From contig JAEWFA010000007.1 in assembly GCA_023389055.1 (NCBI GenBank), forward strand, positions 1 to 49,329: 49,329 bases of DNA. Direction: 5' to 3'. Under the pieces are notes generated by a model. That model was not told the origin of the DNA, made no database searches, and saw only the letters and a program-made list of their open reading frames with translations. Positions 8,284 through 16,893 of this stretch are shown here, piece by piece. The position numbers and the translations under genes are program-made. Position 1 is the stretch's first letter. The number at the start of each line of letters is the position of its first letter. The stretch is from Pseudomonadota bacterium (lineage in GTDB: Bacteria; Pseudomonadota; Gammaproteobacteria; Burkholderiales; Burkholderiaceae_E).

Positions 8284-8700
8284 ATGGCTCCGGCGCTGCT
8301 GCTCGACCTCTACCCGCAGATCCGCCTCGCCCACATCGGTTTCGTCGCGGCGAGCGGCACGTTGTTCACGGCACGCGCCATCGCGACGGTAGCGGGGGCG
8401 CGCTGGAGCGCGTCGAAAGCGGCGCGCCGCGCGAGCTGGCTGATCGACACCGGGCTGCTCGGCGCAGCGCTGCTGCTGCTGTACGTGTTGCAGCTGAACC
8501 CGTTCGTCGTCGCGTGGCTGGCGGCGAAAATCGCGCTGCTCCTCGTCTACATCGCGCTCGGCACGATGGCACTGCGTCGTGCGCACTCGACCGCGTCGCG
8601 CATCGGGTGGTCGATCGCCGCGCTCGCGTGCTTCGCGATGATGGTTTCGATCGCCCGCGCACACGATCCGCTCGGGGTGTTTCGGGGGTGGTTGACTTGA
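8284..8700 (+). CDS. SirB2-family small membrane protein
   Basis: A 138-aa protein with four predicted hydrophobic helices, at about residues 11-31, 49-67, 71-90 and 105-122. The start (LYPQIRLAHIGFVAASGTLF) and the LIDTGLLGAALLLLYVLQ segment match the SirB/SirB2 family of integral membrane proteins, whose role is poorly defined. It ends 7 bp before a heptamer inverted repeat that probably terminates transcription. Confidence 0.7.
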   Translation: MAPALLLDLYPQIRLAHIGFVAASGTLFTARAIATVAGARWSASKAARRASWLIDTGLLGAALLLLYVLQLNPFVVAWLAAKIALLLVYIALGTMALRRAHSTASRIGWSIAALACFAMMVSIARAHDPLGVFRGWLT

Positions 8701-8707
8701 AGAGAAA

Positions 8708-8797
8708 GTGAAGGGTCAAGGGTGAAGGGTGAAGGGGAAAAGCCCAATGAGGCAAGCCGGGGCTCTTCCCCTTCACCCTTCACCCTTCACCCTTCAC
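8708..8797. repeat. Heptamer-built inverted repeat, copy 1
   Basis: The left arm (8708-8739) consists of four 7-mers: GTGAAGG, GTCAAGG, GTGAAGG, GTGAAGG, then GGAA. The right arm (8766-8797) is its reverse complement, identical at 31 of 32 positions. The stem can continue inward through a GAAAAGCCC / GGGCTCTTC pairing with one mismatch, leaving a loop of about 14 nt. It fills the gap between the convergent SirB2 and ybaN genes and would form a long hairpin in either transcript, so it may act as a bidirectional terminator or 3'-end stabiliser. A second copy lies at 23904-23984. Confidence 0.9.
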
Positions 8798-8801
8798 CTC
8801 C

Positions 8802-9173
8802 TCAAATTTCCGGCCTGCGCCAAAGCCAGATAGCGACGGCCGCCATCATCGACGGGACGGCGATCTTCAGCCACGGCGGGACGGCCATCAGGGCGAGCGT
8901 CAGCGTGCTCAGGACCATCATCGTCGTCGCGAACCATTTGGCACGGCGCGGCACTGCGCCGTGGTCGCGCCAGCGACGGATCGCAGGCCCGTGCCGCGGA
9001 TGTTCGAGCAGCCACGTCTCGAGCCGGGGCCATCCGCGACTGCCCGCCCACGCAGCGACGATCAGGAACGGAACTGTCGGCAGCACGGGCAGCACCATGC
9101 CGAGCAGCGCGAGCGCGACGCTGACCAGCGCGAGCGCGCGCCACAGCGTAATGGCAACCGAGCGGCGGATCAC
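8802..9173 (-). CDS. YbaN-like inner-membrane protein (DUF454)
   Basis: A 123-aa protein with an N-terminal helix (LWRALALVSVALALLGMVLP) followed by VLPTVPFLIVAAW. This pattern, the central WLLEHPRHGPAIRRWRDHGAVPRRAKW and the C-terminal hydrophobic pair match the DUF454/YbaN family of unknown function. I chose GTG 9173 because it gives the usual family length. The frame is open to 9389 with further GTG/ATG codons, but the first part of that extension has untypical codons and no family similarity. A TACACT hexamer near 9300 on the minus strand could be the -10. It is divergent from the IclR gene. Confidence 0.72.
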   Translation of the reverse strand: MIRRSVAITLWRALALVSVALALLGMVLPVLPTVPFLIVAAWAGSRGWPRLETWLLEHPRHGPAIRRWRDHGAVPRRAKWFATTMMVLSTLTLALMAVPPWLKIAVPSMMAAVAIWLWRRPEI

Positions 9174-9436
9174 CGCGCGCGTCCGGGCCGATCGACGATC
9201 GCCGATGGCGGCGGCAGGTGCAGGGGCCGGCCACGGGCCGGCGGGCGGGGTCTGTTCGAGGAGCGCATCGATCTGGGTGGCCGCAGGCGCCGTGCGAGTG
9301 TACCGACGGCGCGAGGAAGCGCGAAACGCACGCTTAAACCGTACGCTTTCACTGGCTAGGCTGTTTCGCATTGCAGGATGCGCTCGCACATCGTGCTACC
9401 CTTGTCGCCAGGCCAGTCGGAAACCGAGTTGCACCG

Positions 9437-10237
9437 ATGCCCCGCCCCCGAAGCTCGCCGAACGAAGAAGGTCGCACCGCAATCCAGGTCATCGAGCGCC
9501 TCGTCTCGCTGCTCGATGCGCTCGCCGACCAGCGCGACCCGGTGAGCCTGAAGGAGTTGTCGCTGCGCACCGGGCTGCACCCGTCCACCGCGCATCGCAT
9601 CCTCAACGATCTCGTCACCGCGCGCTTCGTCGACCGCGCCGAGCCCGGTTCGTACCAGCTCGGCATCCGCCTCCTGGAGTTGGGCAACCTGGTGAAGGCA
9701 CGGATGAACGTGCGCGACGCTTCGCTCGACGCAATGCGCGAGTTGCATCGCGCCACCGGCCAGACGGTAAACCTGTCGATCCGCCAGGGCGACGAAATCG
9801 TCTACATCGAGCGCGCGGTTTCCGAACGCTCCGGAATGCAGGTGGTGCGCGCCGTGGGAGGACGCGCGCCGTTGCATCTGACGTCGGTCGGCAAGCTGTT
9901 CCTGGCGGCCGACGATCCTCGACTGGTGCGCGCATACGCCGCGCGCACCGGGCTGGCCGGACATACGCGCAACAGCATCACCGACCTGCCGCGACTCGAA
10001 CGCGAGCTCGCGCTCGTGCGTGCGCGCGGCTATGCGCGCGACAACGAAGAGCTCGAGCTGGGCGTTCGATGCATCGCCGCAGCGGTGCGCGATGACGGCG
10101 GAAAGCTGGTCGCCGGGCTCTCGATCTCGGCGCCCGCCGATTTCATCCAGGACGACTGGATCGAGCAGCTGTGCCGCACCGCCGACGGAATCTCGTCGGC
10201 GTTGGGCTACGAGGCCGACGACCGAGCCGCTTCCTGA
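9437..10237 (+). CDS. IclR-family transcriptional regulator
   Basis: A 266-aa regulator. The N-terminal winged helix-turn-helix covers about residues 20-85 (LLDALADQRDPVSLKELSLRTGLHPSTAHRILNDL in outline), then the IclR effector domain (VNLSIRQGDEIVYIER, LHLTSVGKLFLAA, ELELGVRCIAAAV). IclR proteins usually control catabolic or glyoxylate genes on binding small organic acids. No obvious target operon adjoins it: ybaN is divergent and pbpG convergent. Effector and targets are unknown. Confidence 0.92.
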   Translation: MPRPRSSPNEEGRTAIQVIERLVSLLDALADQRDPVSLKELSLRTGLHPSTAHRILNDLVTARFVDRAEPGSYQLGIRLLELGNLVKARMNVRDASLDAMRELHRATGQTVNLSIRQGDEIVYIERAVSERSGMQVVRAVGGRAPLHLTSVGKLFLAADDPRLVRAYAARTGLAGHTRNSITDLPRLERELALVRARGYARDNEELELGVRCIAAAVRDDGGKLVAGLSISAPADFIQDDWIEQLCRTADGISSALGYEADDRAAS

Positions 10238-10279
10238 GCGGCCCGCCGCGTTGCGGCGAACGCCCGCCCCTGCCCGCCG

Positions 10280-11470
10280 TCAGACGTTATGCGCACCGCG
10301 TTCGCGCGCGGGCTGCTCTGCGTCGTCGTCGGGATGCACCACGCGCCGTACGCCACTGGCGCCCAGGCCCTGGACCCACTCGCGAATGCGCATCGAATCG
10401 CTGACGCGGGCGGTGCGCTGCTCCGCATCGAGCAGCACCATCACGACCGGCCGCGAGCCGATGCGTGCCTGCATGACCACGCAGTTGCCGGCCTCCGAGA
10501 TGAAGCCGGTCTTCTGCACGCCGATCTCCCAGTCGCTTCGATCGACGAGCTTGTTGGTGTTGCGGTAGCTCTCGGTGCGCCGCCCGGTGTCGACCGACAG
10601 CGCGCTCGCTGTCGAATACTCGCGGATCAGCGGATAACGTGACGCGGCCTGCACGAGCAGGGCCAGGTCGCGCGCACTGGACACGTTGCTGCTCGACAGG
10701 CCCGTCGGTTCGACGAAGCCGGAGCTCGTCATCCCGAGCTCGTGCGCCTTGCGGTTCATCTGCGCTACAAAGGCCGGCATTCCGCCCGGATAGTGGCGCC
10801 CGAGCGCGTGCGCGGCGCGATTCTCGGACGACATCAGCGCCAGGTGCAGCAACTCGTCGCGCGACAGGCGCGTGCCGGTACGCAGCCGCGAGCGCGTGAA
10901 TCGCTCGGTGTCGACGTCGGCCTCCGAGATCTCGAGCATCTCGTCGAGCGGCAACTTCGCGTCCAGCACGACGATCGCGGTCATCAGCTTGCTGATCGAA
11001 GCGATCGGCAGCACCGCGCGGGAGTTCTTCTCGAACAGCACCTCGCCGCTGCGCTGGTCGAGCACCAGCGCCACGGCCGACTCGAGCGAAAGCGGGTCGT
11101 CGACGTCGTGCAATCCGAACGCGTGCCCGATCGACGGGCGCGGACCTGCGGCATGAACGATGCCTGAAGCAGCCACCCTCGCCTCGGCAGCTGCCGTCGC
11201 GCGGGCGTCGGCGACGACTCTTGCGCGCTTGGCGCCCGAGGCGCCCGAAGTGCGGGCGGTGGCCCTGCGCGCGCTTTCGTTTTTCCTCGAGACCGCCTTG
11301 CGGGTCGACTTTCGCGCGTCTGCCGCCTTCTTGACCCGTGACTCGGCACTCGCGGTGGCGCGTTTTCCCGACGCCGTCGCGGTCGTCGGCTGCAATACCC
11401 CAGCGAGACCGAAGGAAACCAGAAAAGCGACGCACGCGCGCCGCCAGCCCCGCCGCGATCCACCCGACAT
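10280..11470 (-). CDS. pbpG: D-alanyl-D-alanine endopeptidase / carboxypeptidase, PBP7 type
   Basis: A periplasmic serine peptidase of the S11 family that cleaves peptidoglycan cross-links. The 396-aa protein has an N-terminal signal segment (CVAFLVSFGLAGVLQPTTATA). About 75 Ala/Arg/Lys/Ser-rich residues follow and look like a disordered linker. The catalytic domain has the SxxK motif S158-I-S-K161, the SxN motif in SSENRA, and KTG in QKTGFIS. ATG 11470 follows GGAGACGGCA; the upstream open frame does not resemble coding sequence. The long basic linker is unusual for PBP7. The family is firm; the exact activity is inferred. Confidence 0.9.
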   Translation of the reverse strand: MSGGSRRGWRRACVAFLVSFGLAGVLQPTTATASGKRATASAESRVKKAADARKSTRKAVSRKNESARRATARTSGASGAKRARVVADARATAAAEARVAASGIVHAAGPRPSIGHAFGLHDVDDPLSLESAVALVLDQRSGEVLFEKNSRAVLPIASISKLMTAIVVLDAKLPLDEMLEISEADVDTERFTRSRLRTGTRLSRDELLHLALMSSENRAAHALGRHYPGGMPAFVAQMNRKAHELGMTSSGFVEPTGLSSSNVSSARDLALLVQAASRYPLIREYSTASALSVDTGRRTESYRNTNKLVDRSDWEIGVQKTGFISEAGNCVVMQARIGSRPVVMVLLDAEQRTARVSDSMRIREWVQGLGASGVRRVVHPDDDAEQPARERGAHNV

Positions 11471-11660
11471 TGCCGTCTCCGAAAACCCGCACTCCCCCCG
11501 AGCCGCGAGTCTACAGAAAAGGCAACGAATTGAGGGACTTGCCGTTGAACCTTGAACCCGTTTCTCGATGTTCGGTGGTTTTTGTGCGACGAACGGCGCT
11601 TTCCTGCTTGACAAGCACGTTTCGCCATCGACGCCCCCTCCGATCATCAACCGCTGCACC

Positions 11661-11724
11661 GCAACAAAAACGTCTTGACATCGGAGCGCCGCTCCGTAGA
11701 ATGTCATTTGTTGCGTCGCAGCAA
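11661..11724 (+). promoter_or_regulatory. phaP promoter with three GCAACAA-type boxes
   Basis: TTGACA (11675-11680), a 16-bp spacer and TAGAAT (11697-11702) form a strong sigma70 promoter 78 bp upstream of phaP. GCAACAA occurs at 11661-11667. Its complement TTGTTGC (11708-11714) and GCAGCAA (11718-11724) form an inverted repeat with a 3-bp centre just downstream of the -10. Boxes on both sides of a phasin promoter are what an autoregulatory PhaR repressor site would look like. PhaR control is inference. Confidence 0.65.
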
Positions 11725-11780
11725 AGCGGCGCGCCTCCCGCCCCCGAAAACGATTCCCCCGGAAATCCAGGAGTTCACGA

Positions 11781-12353
11781 ATGATCACCAACCCCGAACA
11801 ATTCGCTCAAATCCAGAAATCGGCGCTCGAAGCCTTCCAGAACGCCACTGCGGCGTCGATCGCCGGCTTCGAGAAGCTCACCGCGCTGAACGTCCAGGCG
11901 ACCAAGACCTCGTTCGAGGAATCGGCCGAGACGCTGCGCTCGCTGGTCGACGTGAAAGACCCCAAGCAGTGGGCCGACCTCGCCACCACGTCGGTGCAGC
12001 CGACGACCGACAAGGTTGCCGCCTACTACAAGCACGTCTACGAAATCGCCAATGAAACCGGCAGCGAACTGGCCCGCCTGTTCGAGCAGCAATACGCCGA
12101 GAACAACCGCCAGATCTACGCGGTGATCGACGCGTTCGCGCGCAACCTGCCGGCCGGCAGCGAAGGCGTCGTCACGCTGATGAAGCAGGCGGTCAGCGCG
12201 GCGAACAGCACGTTCGACCAGCTGAACAAGGCGACCAAGCAGGCCGTCGAAGTTGCCGAGGCCAACATGGCCGCCGCGGCGAAGACGACCTCGACCGCCA
12301 CCGCGAATGCCGCGACCCGCGTCGCGCAGCCGCAGCAGCGCAAGAGCGCCTGA
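11781..12353 (+). CDS. phaP: Phasin (polyhydroxyalkanoate granule-associated protein)
   Basis: A 190-aa amphipathic helical protein that coats PHA storage granules. The start (PEQFAQIQKSALEAFQNATAA), the FEKLTALNVQATK segment and the Ala/Thr-rich C-terminus are typical of the betaproteobacterial phasin family. No signal or transmembrane segment is present. It is preceded by a strong promoter and ends before a double hairpin terminator, so it appears to be monocistronic. No PHA synthase gene is in the window. CCAGGAG provides the ribosome-binding site. Confidence 0.95.
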   Translation: MITNPEQFAQIQKSALEAFQNATAASIAGFEKLTALNVQATKTSFEESAETLRSLVDVKDPKQWADLATTSVQPTTDKVAAYYKHVYEIANETGSELARLFEQQYAENNRQIYAVIDAFARNLPAGSEGVVTLMKQAVSAANSTFDQLNKATKQAVEVAEANMAAAAKTTSTATANAATRVAQPQQRKSA

Positions 12354-12396
12354 GCGACCCGAGTGTCGACCGGATCCGGCCCCGCGCCGGGTCCCG

Positions 12397-12454
12397 AAGG
12401 CCCGGCCTGACGCCGGGCCTTCTCGTGAAAACCCGGCCTCTCGGCCGGGTTTTT
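12397..12454 (+). terminator. Double hairpin terminator after phaP
   Basis: Hairpin 1 (12397-12421) is a 10-bp stem AAGGCCCGGC / GCCGGGCCTT with a 5-nt loop. Hairpin 2 (12428-12454) is an 11-bp stem AAAACCCGGCC / GGCCGGGTTTT with loop TCTC, ending in a T run. Hairpin 2 has A and T runs on both sides, so it can also stop transcription of the convergent oxidoreductase gene. Confidence 0.88.
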
Positions 12455-12523
12455 CTATGCGCCGCCCGTGCCGGCGTCGTGCACTTTGGCTCCTGCCGCA
12501 TCGGTGGGGCGCGCTTCGGGCCC

Positions 12524-15500
12524 CTAGCCCACCTCGACGACGGCCGGCGTCTCGTACTGCGCCATCGCGTCGGTCCACCTCGTGCGCGCCGACGCGAGGT
12601 TGCGCGCCTTCACATGACCGAAGCCGCGGATCTCGTCCGGAATCGACGCGATCTGCACGGCCGCCGGCAGCCGCTCGGCATCCAGCTTCTGCAGCAACCG
12701 CTCGACGGTAGCTTCGTAGTCGACGACGAGCTGCCGCTCGTTGCGCCGCTCCTCGGTACGCCCAAACGGATCGAATGCAGTCCCGCGCAGGCGCCGCAGG
12801 CGCGCGAGCACGCCGAAGGCATGCATCACCCAGGGGCCGTATTCGCGCTTGACGAGCTCGCCCTTCGCATTGCGTCGCGCAAGCAGCGGCGGCGCAAGGT
12901 GGAAACTCAGCCGGAAGTCGCCTTCGAACTGCTCGTCCAGCCGCTGGCGGAAACTGGCGCTCGTGTACAGCCGAGCGACCTCGTATTCGTCCTTGTACGC
13001 CATCAGCTTGAAGAGGTTGCGCGCCACCGCCTCGGTGAGCGCGAGGCGGCCTTCGCCGACGAGCGCGCGCTCGGCCTTGCGCACCTGCTCGACCCGATCG
13101 CGATAACGCTTCGCATAGCGCTCGTCCTGGTAGTCGGCGAGATGGTCGACGCGCCGGGCGATCGCCTCGTCGAGCGACGCCGACAGGCGACGTGACACCG
13201 GCGTCGGCGCGCTCTTCTCGAATCCGACACTCGCCGCCGCTTCGACGCGTGCCCGGTCGAGCGCCGCCGCCCGACCCCAGGCGAAGGCGGCGCGGTTCTG
13301 CTCGATCGCCACGCCGTTGAGCTCGATCGCGCGATCGATCGCTGTGCCCGACAACGGCACCAGTCCGCGCTGCCACGCATAGCCCAGCAGGAACAGGTTC
13401 GACGCGATCGCATCTCCGATCAGCGCCGTTGCGAGCTGCGTGGCATCGACGAACTCGGCATTGTCCGCGCCGACCGCGTCGGCGATCGCCGACTTCATGC
13501 CGCCGGCCGGAAACTTCCAGTCGGGGTTGCGCGTGAAGTCGGCGGTCGGGGTTCCCGCCACGTTGGTCACGACGCGCGTCGCGCTGCTCATTCGCGCGAG
13601 CGCTTCGCGCCCGGCGGTGACGACGAGATCGCAGCCGAGCACCGCGTCGGCGCCGGCGATGCCGATGCGCGGCGCATACAGCGCTTCCCCGGCGCGCGCA
13701 AACCGAACGAAGCTCATCACCGCGCCGTTTTTCTGCGCCAGGCCCGCCATGTCGAGCACGGTGACCTGCCTGCCTTCCAGGTGCGCCGCCATGCCGAGCA
13801 GCTGCCCGATCGTGACGACACCGGTGCCTCCGATCCCGGTGACGAGCAGCGACCACGCCGTCCCGAGCTCGGGCAGCGCCGGTTCCGTCAGCGGCACGTC
13901 GGGCAGCGCAACGCCCGAACCCGCGCCCGAGGCTGCGCTGCGGCTCGCCCGGCGCAGGCGCCCGCCGTGCACGGTGACGAAGCTCGGGCAGAAGCCGTTC
14001 ACGCAGGAGAAGTCCTTGTTGCACGACGACTGGTTGATCGCGCGCTTGCGCCCGAACTCGGTTTCCACCGGTTCGATCGACACGCAGTTCGACTGCACGC
14101 CGCAGTCGCCGCAGCCCTCGCAGACTGCCTCGTTGATGAACGCGCGCCTGGGCGGATCCGGAAACTCGCCGCGCTTGCGCCTGCGGCGCTTCTCGGCCGC
14201 GCAGGTCTGGTCGTAGATCAGCACCGACACCCCGTCGTAGTCGCGCAGTTCGCGCTGCACCTCGTCGAGCCGACTGCGGTGATGCACGTCGATGTCGGCG
14301 TCGAAGTAGCCCGACGGGTATTTGCCGGGCTCGTCTGTGACGACGGCGATGCGCCGGACGCCCTCGGCGCGCACCTGCTGCGCGATGCGCTGCGGCGTGA
14401 GCGCGCCGTCGTGTCGCTGCCCGCCGGTCATCGCGACCGCGTCGTTGAACAGGATCTTGTACGTCATCCGCGTGTTCGTCGCGACCGCGTGCCGCAGCGC
14501 AAGCGAACCCGAATGGAACCAGGTGCCGTCTCCGATGTTCTGGAAGACGTGCGGCGTGTCGCTGAAAGGCGCCAGGCCCACCCACGTCATCCCCTCTCCG
14601 CCCATCTGCGTGAAGGTGGCCGTCGAGCGGTCCATCCATTGCGCCATGTAGTGGCAGCCGATGCCCGCGAGCGCGCGCGAGCCTTCGGGCACGCGCGTGG
14701 ACGTGTTGTGCGGGCAGCCCGAGCAGAAATACGGAATGCGCTCGATCGTCTCGAAGCGCCGCGCGGGTGCGCGCTCGCGCGCGTCGAGCTCGGCCAGGCG
14801 CGCGTCGATGCGCATGCGCAGCGCATCCGTTCGCGCACCGCGCGCATCGTCGGGTGCGTCGCGCCAGCGCGCCAGGCGCTCCGCGATCAGGCGTGCGCAG
14901 AACGCGGGCGTGAGCTCGCCGTAGTCGGGTGCGAGCGCGACGCCGTTCTCGTCGGTCTTGCCGACCACGCGCGGCCGATCGGCGAGCGCATACAACGACT
15001 CCTTGAGCTGCGTCTCGATCAGCGCGCGTTTCTCCTCGATGACGAGCACCTCCTCGCAGCCTGCGGCGAAAGCGCGCGCGGACAGCGGCTCGAGCGGCCA
15101 GGGCATCGCCACCTTCATCACGCGCAACCCGAGCGCGCAGGCAGCCGCCTCGTCGATCCCGAGGTCGACCAGCGCCTGCATCACGTCGAGCCAGCTCTTG
15201 CCGCTCGAGACGATGCCCAGCCGCGCCGGCTCGCCGTCGGCGCGGCCGAAGACGTTGCGATCGAGCCGGTTCTCGCGCGCATACGCGAGCGCCGCCGGCA
15301 CCTTGAAGCGCGACAGGCGCTCCTCGAGCTTCAGGAACGGCTCCTCGGGCCAACGCAGGCCCAGGCCGCCCGCCGGCAGGATGAAATCCTCCGGTAGCAC
15401 GATGCGCACGCGATCGAGCGACACGTCGACGATGCCGGCCGATTCGATCGTGTCGGTCACGCACTTGATCGCCACCCAAAGCCCGGCGAAGCGCGACATC

Positions 15501-16081
15501 GCGAAGCCGTGCAGCCCGAGGTCCACGTAATCCTGCACGCTTGCCGGTGCGAGCACCGGCATCGACACCGCCTGGAAGATGAAGTCGGTCTGCGCAGCAA
15601 CCGTCGACGATTTCGCTCCGTGGTCGTCGCCGGCCAGCACGAGCACTCCGCCATGGCGCGCGGTGCCGGCATGGTTCGCGTGCCGGAACACGTCGCCGCT
15701 GCGGTCGACACCCGGGCCCTTGCCGTACCAGATCGAGAACACGCCGTCGTAGCGGCCACCGGGCAGCGCCTCGATCTGCTGCGTTCCCCAGATCGCGGTA
15801 GCGGCGAGGTCCTCGTTCAGTCCCGGCACGAAGCGGATGTGATGCGCATCCAGGTGCGAGCGCGCCTTCTCGAGCGCCTGGTCGTAGCCGCCGAGCGGCG
15901 AGCCGCGGTAGCCCGAGACGTAGCCCGCGGTGTTCAGGCCGGCTGCCGCGTCACGCTGCCGCTGCAGGATCGGCAATCGCACCAGCGCCTGCGTGCCGGT
16001 GAGATAGACCGTTCCTTCAGTCGCTTCGTAGCGATCGTCGAGCGATGCGCGCCGCAGCGCCGGTTCGACTGGTGCATTCAT
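12524..16081 (-). CDS. Fused indolepyruvate (2-oxoacid) ferredoxin oxidoreductase
   Basis: A TPP-dependent enzyme that oxidatively decarboxylates arylpyruvates or branched 2-oxo acids to acyl-CoA. The 1185-aa protein joins the IorA-like and IorB-like parts. The N-terminal part has GYRGSPLGGYD and GAKSSTVAAQTD; the TPP domain near residues 465-500 includes GIGCHYMAQWMDR and GGEGMTWVG. A cysteine region (CEGCGDCGVQSNC, then CNKDFSC...CP) binds Fe-S. The gamma part contains LVTGIGGTGVVTIGQLLG and LDMAGLAQKNGAVMSFVR, followed by a long C-terminal domain. ATG 16081 has AGGAAGGG upstream. It lies 32 bp downstream of the CinA-like gene on the same strand. Indolepyruvate as substrate is taken from the family name and not proven. 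Confidence 0.92.
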   Translation of the reverse strand: MNAPVEPALRRASLDDRYEATEGTVYLTGTQALVRLPILQRQRDAAAGLNTAGYVSGYRGSPLGGYDQALEKARSHLDAHHIRFVPGLNEDLAATAIWGTQQIEALPGGRYDGVFSIWYGKGPGVDRSGDVFRHANHAGTARHGGVLVLAGDDHGAKSSTVAAQTDFIFQAVSMPVLAPASVQDYVDLGLHGFAMSRFAGLWVAIKCVTDTIESAGIVDVSLDRVRIVLPEDFILPAGGLGLRWPEEPFLKLEERLSRFKVPAALAYARENRLDRNVFGRADGEPARLGIVSSGKSWLDVMQALVDLGIDEAAACALGLRVMKVAMPWPLEPLSARAFAAGCEEVLVIEEKRALIETQLKESLYALADRPRVVGKTDENGVALAPDYGELTPAFCARLIAERLARWRDAPDDARGARTDALRMRIDARLAELDARERAPARRFETIERIPYFCSGCPHNTSTRVPEGSRALAGIGCHYMAQWMDRSTATFTQMGGEGMTWVGLAPFSDTPHVFQNIGDGTWFHSGSLALRHAVATNTRMTYKILFNDAVAMTGGQRHDGALTPQRIAQQVRAEGVRRIAVVTDEPGKYPSGYFDADIDVHHRSRLDEVQRELRDYDGVSVLIYDQTCAAEKRRRRKRGEFPDPPRRAFINEAVCEGCGDCGVQSNCVSIEPVETEFGRKRAINQSSCNKDFSCVNGFCPSFVTVHGGRLRRASRSAASGAGSGVALPDVPLTEPALPELGTAWSLLVTGIGGTGVVTIGQLLGMAAHLEGRQVTVLDMAGLAQKNGAVMSFVRFARAGEALYAPRIGIAGADAVLGCDLVVTAGREALARMSSATRVVTNVAGTPTADFTRNPDWKFPAGGMKSAIADAVGADNAEFVDATQLATALIGDAIASNLFLLGYAWQRGLVPLSGTAIDRAIELNGVAIEQNRAAFAWGRAAALDRARVEAAASVGFEKSAPTPVSRRLSASLDEAIARRVDHLADYQDERYAKRYRDRVEQVRKAERALVGEGRLALTEAVARNLFKLMAYKDEYEVARLYTSASFRQRLDEQFEGDFRLSFHLAPPLLARRNAKGELVKREYGPWVMHAFGVLARLRRLRGTAFDPFGRTEERRNERQLVVDYEATVERLLQKLDAERLPAAVQIASIPDEIRGFGHVKARNLASARTRWTDAMAQYETPAVVEVG

Positions 16082-16113
16082 CCCAAACCCTTCCTCGTCC
16101 TCGAAGCGCTCGG

Positions 16114-16893
16114 TCAACGGATCTCGCCGCCCAGGGACTGCACGCCCGCACGCAGCGTCTCGAAAGCCTCGTCGACCGCCGGAGCGGGGCCGCGCACTCC
16201 CAACTCGATGTGCCGGCGACCGCCGTCCTCCCCCACCGACGGAAGACTGAAGACTCGCACGTCGGCGTAGTCGCGTTCGATCCGCTCCATCAGCGGCGTG
16301 ATCGTCGACTCGGCGAGCCCGAACACAAGAAACGAGCGCTCGCCACGCGCGTCGCGGTGGAAGCAGTCGGCGAAACGCGTGTCGAGCACCGCTTCGAGCA
16401 TCGGCCACGCCATGACAGGAAAGCCGGGCACGAAGAAATGCCGCGCGACGGCGAAGCCCGGAATGCGATTGAACGGGTTCGGCAGGATCTCGGCGCCGGC
16501 GGGAAACTCGCCCATCTTCAATCGCTGCCGGTTCTCGGGCAGCGTAAGGTCGGCGCTGCCGCCGCTCTCGGCGGCCATCTCGACGATGCGCTGCGCAATC
16601 AGTTCGGCGGCCTGCGGGTGCAGGACGAGATCGACGCCGAGCGCGGCCGCCGCCGCCTGGCGGGTGTGGTCGTCGGGCGTCGCGCCGATGCCGCCGCAGC
16701 AGAAGACGACATCGTCGCCGGCGAACGTCCTGCGCAGCAGCGCCGCGATCGCCGCGCGATCGTCACCGATGAAATGCGCCCACGAGAGCGACAGGCCGCG
16801 ACCGCGCAGCATCTCGACGACACGCGCGAAATGCCGGTCCTGGCGCTTGCCGGAGACGATCTCGTCGCCTATGACGATGAGTCCGAAGCCCAT
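16114..16893 (-). CDS. CinA-like / molybdopterin-binding-domain protein
   Basis: A 259-aa protein consisting mainly of the MoaB/Mog-like (MoCF-binding) domain of CinA, without the C-terminal deamidase domain. Visible are LIVIGDEIVSGKRQD at the N-terminus, FCCGGIGATPDDHT (the GG-x-G-x-x-x-x-D loop), and NPFNRIPGF with FFVPGFPVMAW. Stand-alone proteins of this type are often annotated competence/damage-inducible protein A or nicotinamide-nucleotide-related; the substrate is unknown. Its start lies 25 bp inside the end of the EI24 gene, indicating translational coupling. Confidence 0.85.
   Translation of the reverse strand: MGFGLIVIGDEIVSGKRQDRHFARVVEMLRGRGLSLSWAHFIGDDRAAIAALLRRTFAGDDVVFCCGGIGATPDDHTRQAAAAALGVDLVLHPQAAELIAQRIVEMAAESGGSADLTLPENRQRLKMGEFPAGAEILPNPFNRIPGFAVARHFFVPGFPVMAWPMLEAVLDTRFADCFHRDARGERSFLVFGLAESTITPLMERIERDYADVRVFSLPSVGEDGGRRHIELGVRGPAPAVDEAFETLRAGVQSLGGEIR

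Noticed and set aside
8708..8797. CRISPR-like or mobile-element reading of the heptamer repeats
   Set aside because: There are no spacers, no direct repeats of CRISPR length, no cas gene, no transposase and no target-site duplication. The arms are simple 7-mer tandems in inverted orientation.
9174..9389. N-terminal extension of the ybaN gene up to 9389
   Set aside because: The first codons of the extension (CTA, AGT, TTT) are unlike those of the region, there is no SD sequence, and the added 72 residues are not part of the DUF454 family.
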